A DNA stretch of 64,000 nt from contig CAWVWT010000001.1 in assembly GCA_963934015.1 (NCBI GenBank), positions 135,258 through 199,257 of the forward strand, read 5' to 3'. Below, in pieces: positions 8,101 through 17,100 of the stretch. Position numbers and translations under genes: made by a program. Source of the DNA: MGIIb-P sp963934015 (lineage in GTDB: Archaea; Thermoplasmatota; Poseidoniia; Poseidoniales; Thalassarchaeaceae). The notes under the pieces were generated by a model. It was not told where the DNA came from. It saw only the letters and a list, made by a program, of their open reading frames with translations, and ran no database searches. Position 1 is the stretch's first letter; every line of letters begins with the position of its first letter.

Positions 8101-11100
8101 AGAACGGACCTGCATTGATTTGTGTTGCAACGCCTCCACAGCTTCCCATGTTAGCTGCAATCCATGCTGGATCAGCTGAGTAACACGAGTAGGTGTCTTC
8201 CCACATGAGTGGGATTTCCATCAGACCATACAAGGGGTGATTGTAGTTGTGAATACCCGACATGTTCTCGATGGAGCCTGTAGCACCATTGATTGTCTTG
8301 AGGACTGTGTGTCCCTGAGCAAGACCGCCATTCCAACGGAAGTCGTCGTGGCCATCAGCAAGAACACCAACCGCAGCATTGACCGATAGTCCGGTCATGT
8401 CAAGGTCGTGGAATCCGCTCTCAGTCACAGCATTGAGACCTACACCGTAGGTTCCGTTGGCTACAACTGTTGCACCGTTCGTTGATACATCGACGTTTGT
8501 CACTTCAACAGCTGTTGCATCACCGAGGATGGTGGTGCCGCCTGCCATGTGCAGGTCACCGCCTTCCATAGCAAGACCAAGACCGTATCCAGTGACCATC
8601 ACACCGTTCAGTGTGATGTCGTCGCCGCTACCCAAGATATCGATACCAGTTGTCTGTAGGTTGTTACCTTGACAATCTGCGACATTCACTGAGCCAGTCA
8701 TCGTCGTTACTGTCGAGCTGAAGTACGTGAAGTTGCCCGCATTCGTGAACTGATGCACGAAAGACGAACCGAGGTTCATCGTTCCGCTGTCCCAGCTCTC
8801 TGCTTGACCAGCATCAGATGTGGTCGTGTGTGGGGTGTTCGTACTACCATATGCACGAGATGTCCAGCGTACCGAGTCACCAGTACAGATACTGGTTAGG
8901 TGTGCTGGGCTGTAGGTACTCTGCTGGATGTCCACGTTGTGGATCCGACCTGCGCCGCCACCGAGACCGGTGTACACTGAGTTGTTGTCAGTAACCGTAC
9001 ATCCGTCGGAGTTGACTGCGTTCATCACGGTCGATACCACGTTGTTTGCCATGAATACTTCATCCAAGCCACAGGCGTCTAGGTAGATACCAATAGCACT
9101 GGTTGGCAAACGGCCGGCTGAGAAGCCGATCGTGTTGTCATTGATGTAAACATCATTACCACTGGTAATACCACTAATTGCGATACCACCATCGGCATCC
9201 AGACAGGTATTACCCTCTATGGTTCCCGAACCTGCTAGCGCGTAGATACAAGCATGTGATGCATCTGAATCACCAGTAATATGGTTGTTCATGATGGCCC
9301 AATCTCGAGCACCGCGCATGTAGATTGGATTGTCAGAGGACAACGTGTTATTCTCGAGGTTGAGCCCGAAGACCGTGTAGTCCTGAGTGTATACCGTATA
9401 TCCGCTCAGACTCGACATGGTGTTGCCGCTGACGATTGGATCGTGCGAGTTAGCATTGAGGTAGAACCACATGCAGAGGTTTGCACAATCTTCCATGCTG
9501 TTGTCACTAACTACCAGGTTTCGCTGACCGTTACCACCGTAGTAGGTGTTGGTCGCGTAGTAGTTGCTAGGTACGAATACACCAACACCACAGTTAACCA
9601 TCGTGTTACCCGAGATTACTACATCATCGTATCCAGCTGTCTGGATGCACATGTCATCGTAGTAAACCGAACTTGCACCGTTTGGAATGTTGGTTGCTGA
9701 GTCATAGTGGACCAACAGACTGTTGGTCACTTCTAAGTCACCGTTGTTCTGGTAGTAACCACTGCCAGTTCCAATCGCTTCCAAACCGAGCAAATTGCTG
9801 TTGTTGATGTGGAAGTTACCGTAATTGGAGGTTCCAGAGTATCCTACACGGAAGTGACCCTTCACAGCACCCTTGTCACACATTGAGATGATTGTTGTGT
9901 CGTCCATGTATACGTGACCCGTGTATGGGTATACTGTGTACATCTGGACCTGACCATTGGAACATCCCGTTGTGAAGACAGTGGAACCATTCAGCGAGAC
10001 TGAACCTGATCCGATGTCGAAGTAATTGAACGGCGTGTCCATCTGAATGATCATGTTAGACATGTCATTTTCAGAGTTGTAGTAACCAATCTCATGAACA
10101 TTGTCAACCGTGCGGTCACTTCGATAGTTCAAACCAGTACAAGCGGCCTGCAAATCGTAACTTGTCGTCGAATAGCTGTAACACGTACGCGCGTCAATCG
10201 ATGCGGTCAATGCGGTGTTAGCCGTATTTCCTGGTGCGTCGCTTAGCGAGATTGTGTTCATTGCATATCGTATGTCAATGACCGAGCCTGATGTGTAGGC
10301 AATGGTTGCAATTGTGACCAATTGGTAGCCTGCGAGGTTCGGTGATGTGATACCTGAACTGTCCTTCGACCATACGACGAAGGACATACCGATAATGTCA
10401 CCATTGCTGTCAGTTCTACCAGAGTCAACTGCCATGTTGTCGGCATCCAGAATCTTAACTGGTGCATCGTCAACTCCGCTTCCATCAGCAGTGATTTGAA
10501 TATCCAACGCACGTAGGCGAGTGAACTTCGACATGTCACTGGTCGTTACCTTGGATTCGGTGATATCACCTTCAAGGTAATCCATCCTTGCACTGCCACT
10601 CATGGCCACATCTTGCGCGTTACCAGTCATGGTTGTGTCAGACATCGACATCATACCTGAACCGTCGTGGGTAATACCCACGGCGTTATTGTTCAGATTC
10701 AATCCGTCAAAGCTCCAATCAGCATCGTTTGTAGCGAGGACCTTCAGACCACAGTAACCTGCGTTCTGGATGGTTCCACTCAAATCAAGATTCATCGACT
10801 TCGATAGAACAACACCGTCTTGCGACTGGTTGTCTAGGTCAACGTTGCTTAGAACCAACTTCCCACCTGCTGCACTGCCCATGCGGACACCGTAGCGGCC
10901 ATCATCAACAGTGATCTGGTCCATGGTAGCACCTACGCTACCTGAGACGAGAATACCCTCATTCACCGGGTTGGTGATGGTGATATCACTGAAGGCACCG
11001 GATGCGATGTCGCCACCGATATCAATACCAGTATCTGCACCGGTGATTTGGCCGTTACTGATATCTGCAGTACCGAAGTCACGACTGTAATCCTTACTCA

Positions 11101-14100
11101 ATAGATCAGTAATCGTGCTGCCCGCGCGGACAGTGATGTCCAAGCGGTCTTGGTAGTAGTCTGCACCGTAGTGGACCATGTCCACGTACATGACAACCTG
11201 CTCGATGCTTGAGCTGCTGGTGTCAACAACCGGGTAAGTCATTCGATATCCTGCTGGCACTGGTGTTGCTGGACCGTATGCGTAACTCTGGCATACGTTG
11301 TAGCTACCCCACATTCCGTTGAATCCTTCAGGAGGAGCAAATGCTGTTCCTGCGTGGTAGAAGCTAGGCCAGTAACTACCCCAATACATGTATGGATAGT
11401 AGTTGGTGCTCGCCGTTACGCCAGGTACACTCTCGATTCGGAATCCGAATTCGTTCGGCTCGTTGTTGTAGTTACCATTCATTGTGTACGCTCCGCCGCC
11501 GTAGGCGACGAAGTAGTAGTAATACGAATACTGGTAGGAACCACCTGGGTTGTACTTGTAACCGTAAAGGTTGCAATCCCAAATCGGTGCACCACCGCGG
11601 GCGCCGCTCTCGTAAGTGGCGACACCGCCGGTACCCGATGCTGGGTCATTTGCGCTGTACGGATAGTAACCGGTTACACTCGAGTCAGTGACGTTGTTCA
11701 GGCCTGTGCCATCACCGTCATCGACTGCGATTCGCCAGCGATCTGTGGTCATGAAGTACTTACCGTAGTACGAACCGCGAGCTGGATCCGAGTTACCGCC
11801 ACCATACACGATGTTGGTACCAAGTTGCACGTAGTTGTTGTTCTTCGCAAACGAAGTAATGTCAATTGCGTACGTGTTCCAACCTGCACTCTGACCGCTA
11901 AGGATGGTCGAGCGGTACAGAGTTGGTAGACTCATACCACCATCGACGACCATACCGACTGTGTTGTCAGTCAGAGTAAATCCATCGATGGTTGGTGCTG
12001 CGTCAGTCACCTCAATGCCCACTGCCGAGTTCTTGACAAGGACGTTTGAGAGGCTGCTCGCTGCCGTGTTCGTCATTCGAATACCGATACCCGAATTGAC
12101 GTTTTGCACACCAGCATTGTTGATAATCAACGTACCACCATCGACATCGATAGTTGCTGTGGATGCTGCAGCGTTTGGACTGCCATAGACAGTCGAACCG
12201 TTGCGCATCTCCACAATGCCACCGTCGCCGACCGCAAGGCCGCCGTTCATGTCGCGGATTGAACCTGCATCAATGGTCAACTGACCATTGCTGGTTATGT
12301 CCATCTCCCACCCATATACACTGGACTGAGCCTTGATGTGACCGAAGTCACCATCGTGCTCACTGATGAGCAACTCAGCACCATTTAGCAATGTGATGGT
12401 TGGATTGTTGGCTGATGTAACGTTCATGCGTAGCGAAGTTCCCTGAAGGTGTACACTGCATCCGTCCAAGACCATGTCCGCGGACAAGGTGATGATTTGA
12501 CGGGTGTAGGTGTAGTATCCATTCAGTGACGATGCCGAATCGTTGTTGCTGAAGAACGTACAGTCCTTGGTTGCGCCACCGAAGTCCATCGGGAATGCCT
12601 CAAGCTGGAGGTAAACGTGTGATCCAACCTCAAGAGGTAGGTCACTCGATGGGAAATCCGGGTTGTGGCTTGCTGTGTACCATAGGTCCGTTGGTGTCGT
12701 GACGTTCTGACCTGCACCACCCGCTGCACGGAGGGTATGGTCAGTGTACGATGCCGAGGAACTGGTTGCACCAGTGTTGTCACGCTCGTAAAGGTCTGTG
12801 ACTAGCCAAACGTTTGCTGCTCCAGCGCCATCAGTCCTGCTGGTGCCGATTTCGAACAATTCTGTGCCTGAGCTGTCGTGAACCGCTGCTGCAACGTTGT
12901 GGTTTGCCTGGAAGGCGTTACCACTGTTACCTGAACGATAAACTGAGACGGTTCCAACGCCACCGAAGTAAATCTTGGCGGAACTGGAGGCTGCGTCGAC
13001 CCAGCAGACCGATGTGTCGGCTTCATTGTTGGAATCGAGACAATCGTTACCATCGAAGTTCACATCAATCAAGCGGATGTCACCGTTTGTTCCAGCGCTT
13101 GCAAGGTTATTGCCCCAGCTGGTCATACCTGTTATGGTCATCTCAGCGACTGTCAGAACACTGTTACGCGCGTACGCGTAGTTACTGTTGCTCGAGTCAC
13201 CAGCCATTGTACCATCTGAAATGGTCACAACGTTGCTGCTAGCTGACGATGCGCAGTTTGCACTGACCCATGCGTCTTGAGAACCATCACCGAGATTTAC
13301 ATCACTGAGAGTTACCCTCCAACCACAACCATTGATTGTGATTCCGGATGCACCAACAGAGTCTCCAGAGACCATGTTTGAACTTGGTGCGGTACCCGAC
13401 AGTTGTAGGGCGCCTCCAAGATCGACATTGTCCATGCTTGCTGGCTGTGTGCGTGCCATTGTAAGGCCGCCATCAGCGCTGACACCATCCATGGTCCATC
13501 CTGTTGCACCAATTGCTGGGCTGCTTGCGCCCGCAGGTGTTACAGTGTAACCATTCGAGTCACCCGTACTGTCGACTTCTTCCATGTGGAGGCTGTCGGT
13601 TGCGTGGGTTGTGGCTGCAGCAAGATAGTTGCTGATGTCTACATTGTATGCGTAGAAGTCAGTACCACTGGTTGCAGTTCCAGTCTGGGCGACGCCCGTA
13701 CCGGTCTGCTGCCATGAGAATCCACTGCTAGCATCCACGGTGACGTTGGACAGCCATAGGCTGTCTGCCTCGCCGATGATACCGTTGACGGCTGCATTGG
13801 TAATGTCGACGTTTTCCATCACGATTGTTGAACCATCGCCCGTATTGACTGCGCCTTGGCCAGCGTATCCGTGCGTGTTACAATTAGTGGCGGAGCCACC
13901 AACCCAAGTTAGTGTTGCGTCATCTGGTAGATCGACACAGGAGTCAGCACTGTTTGAGATGCTGACACCGGATAGGTCGAATCCTGTACCTTGACCACTG
14001 CCGTGCTTGATTGCCGTTCCAACATTGTTGAAGGTAACATCACTCATTGTGAAGTTCCCAGCATTGCCGTTGTAGTGAGGGGCTGCGCCGTTGCGGCTGC

Positions 14101-17100
14101 CCGCACTGATGGCAGTTGTCAGGTTTTCGAAGTTCACGTGGGTGAACGTGTGGCGGTCATCATTGCCAGCACTGCATCCACCGTTGGTGAATGCTAGGCC
14201 CTGTGCATAGTTGGTACCCATGTTGGTAATTGTAACCGGGTTGGTTGAGTTTCCATCAACCATCAACTTGTTGCACGCACCAGTAAACGCGATACCCTTG
14301 CCCTCAGCAATCTGGACTTCAACACCAGGCATGATCGTTAGATCTGCACTGACGGATAGCCAGTCGCCGCTGGATGGGTTCACACGGATTGGGCTCTGTT
14401 CGATATCCCAAATCGTTGGTGTGGTAATGTCCGAGGTTACGTCCATACCTGATCCATCGAATGGAATCAGCTTCGAGCGGATACTGCACTCTGAACCAGA
14501 GTTGTAGTAGCAGTAGTATGCTGCGTAGTAGCCCCACCATGGTGCAAGATCGACGTTATTCACATACGTACCTGAACTTGGCAGGGTTGGCATGGTCGTT
14601 CCCCAGTTTGAGCTCATCATCTGTGCACTGTTGGTTGAACTCGAAGTACTGAACTGCATTGCACCGTGGCGGATTGCGTGGATCTTGTGACCCTGCGTAC
14701 CGTTGAAGGTGCTACCAAAGTATTCGAACTCGAAATCGTTTGGTAGGTCAATGACCGTACTGCAGTCACCGCGATACTGTGTGAAGTAACGTGTGCAGTA
14801 GTACGTGTATGGGTTGCCGTTGCTGCTGCCGGTAAATTCTTCGTTGTAGTTAAACAACTCAGTCATTCCTGCAGAGTACGTCTCGTAGCCATAGTCGTTG
14901 CCATCAGTAGCAATACGGAAGTTATTGGCAAATGGATTTTGGCCACCAATGTATCCTGCTCCGCGCGTACGTAGTTGCTCACCAACATTGGCTGCCGGGT
15001 TTTGGAAGCCAATGTACTGGTAATCGTAGTACGCGCTACTGCTCGTGTCATACTCGAATTCGACCTCGTTGGTGACATCATACAGGCGGACCTGATAATT
15101 GACATTGTAACCGGAGTTGAATCCAGCTGTCATGTCGTGCCACTCAAGAACGAAGATCTTGGTCGGTGTTGCGATGTCGTAGGTGAAGGAACTGGTGTTT
15201 TCCCAGTTGCCATTGTTGTCCACAGCGCTGATTGTGTATTCGACGGAGTTTCCACGGTCTGTACCGGGGATACTTGTCGACCACTTACAAGCAGTCATCA
15301 CACAAGCACTGCGGGATGAATCTGGTGTCATGGAACGTGTTGTCCATGCTGACCAAGAGCCCGCATCTGCATCGTAGATTCGATAGTCCATGGATGGACC
15401 GACTAGGCCGTCACCATTGTCTGTTGTATTGGTATTCAGACCTACTGGTGGGTCGCCCGGATCGCCGATTGTCATCGACAACATACGGTCTTCATCAACA
15501 TAGGTGTCCATCATACCAGGGTGGTCAATTTCCGGTGGGAAAGTGTCCGGTGCTGGCTTGATTGAACTGACCTTGGAATTGACTTGCCATCCAGTGTTGA
15601 CCTTGCCGTCCCATCCTGGGTTGGACCAACCGTTCCATGCGTAGTTGTACTGGTAGTAGTAGTACGTACCATAGCATGGGTTGGTGTATGTCGAACCTGA
15701 ATAGGTCGAACGAACGAACATAATTGGGTTGTTGTTCGTGTTGATACAGAACAAGTTGCGGTTTGCGCTGTTCAGGTTGTATGTTGCGTTCCATGAGAAC
15801 GCACCGAAGTAACCGGTGATGTCACCAGGGATTGCAACCTTAACGTAGCCGTCATCTGTGCTGCCGTAGTCTAGACTGGTGTAAACTGTACCTGCACCTT
15901 GTGGTTGCTCGATACCGTTGCCACTCGAAGCCTCATAGCCCATGACGCCCCATCCACCGGATGCGGTGCCATCATGGTACCAGATTACGTCGTGACCGGG
16001 ACCATCCTTGGCATTCATAGCCATGCCAGGGACGTTTACCTTGTCCAAGTTTGCTTGGCAGGTCGTCGATGTGCATACACGTGTTGTGCCTGGGTAGTAT
16101 CGTAGATCAAGTTGTGCACTCGTAGAGAAGCAGGACAGAGAGCCCATGCCACAATCCGTTGTGTCGTATTCCATGTGATACTCACGGCTTGGCTCGTAGT
16201 AGGTCAACTGCCAGTCGTAATAGCGCTGTGCACTGTAATACGAGTAGGAGTTCCATCCACTTGCCTTCACTTGCCACTTGCTGTCGCCATCGGCTGCATT
16301 GTCGATGGATTCAATCTCGTAGATCCAAGGTGAACTTGGGTGTGTCTGCATGTTGCTTGGGATACCTGTTCCACCGGCTGGTGTTGTGCCAGTAGTACCC
16401 GATACACCACCGTTAGGTGGGGCTGGGGAGTCACGGTATGCCCAGTAGTATTCCACTTCCGTTGTACCAGTCGCCGGAGCAGACTGGGCTGGGATTGTGG
16501 CCTTGAAGTTGCAGGTAAGACCTGCTGTGCAGGTACCGAGCGTAGTTGCACTAACGCCGTTCCATGAACCGCCATCAACACGGTAGTACAGGTGGGGTGC
16601 TCCTGCACTTGTGGTGTTGACACCGCTTGCATCGACTGCGCTCATGTACATTGTTCGTGCACCATCGAGGTAGGTGGTCTTACCATCGAACCCAACAGCG
16701 TCTGCAATTGGAGCCGTGGTGTCTGATCCACCTGTGTATGTAATCTCAAGATGAGGCTTGTACGCTGCGCTGGACTGGCAACCGTAGTAGGTGTAGGTGT
16801 TCTGAGTACACCAATACCACATTGGAGAGTTTCCAGAGGAACGGACAGCGAGACCGAGAATGTTACCGCTGCTGCCTGCACCATTACCGTCAACCGCATC
16901 CTGAACATCGGACTCACCATTCGAATTCATTGAAATCGATTTGATGCTTCCTGCGTTGTAACCGTAGTAGTAACCAGGGTCACTGATTGTGGTTGAAGCA
17001 GATGATGCTGCAGAGTTTACTGCATATCGGTGGATGTACATACCGGAGCTGTAGGTGTAACTTGCAGGGTCAATCATTGTGCTGCTCTGTGAGTTGCCGC

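Noticed and set aside
9281..9700. 139-codon open frame on the plus strand
   Set aside because: It is antisense to the beta-helix part of the giant gene and shows only mirrored composition.
11490..11550. Short tandem array of GTA/TAC-type triplets, considered as a microsatellite or CRISPR-like repeat
   Set aside because: It is explained by Tyr codon clusters in the giant gene, with no spacer-repeat structure.
11354..11929. 191-codon open frame on the plus strand
   Set aside because: It is the antisense of the Tyr-rich part of the giant gene, is very rich in Val and Arg, and has no recognisable domain or start signal.
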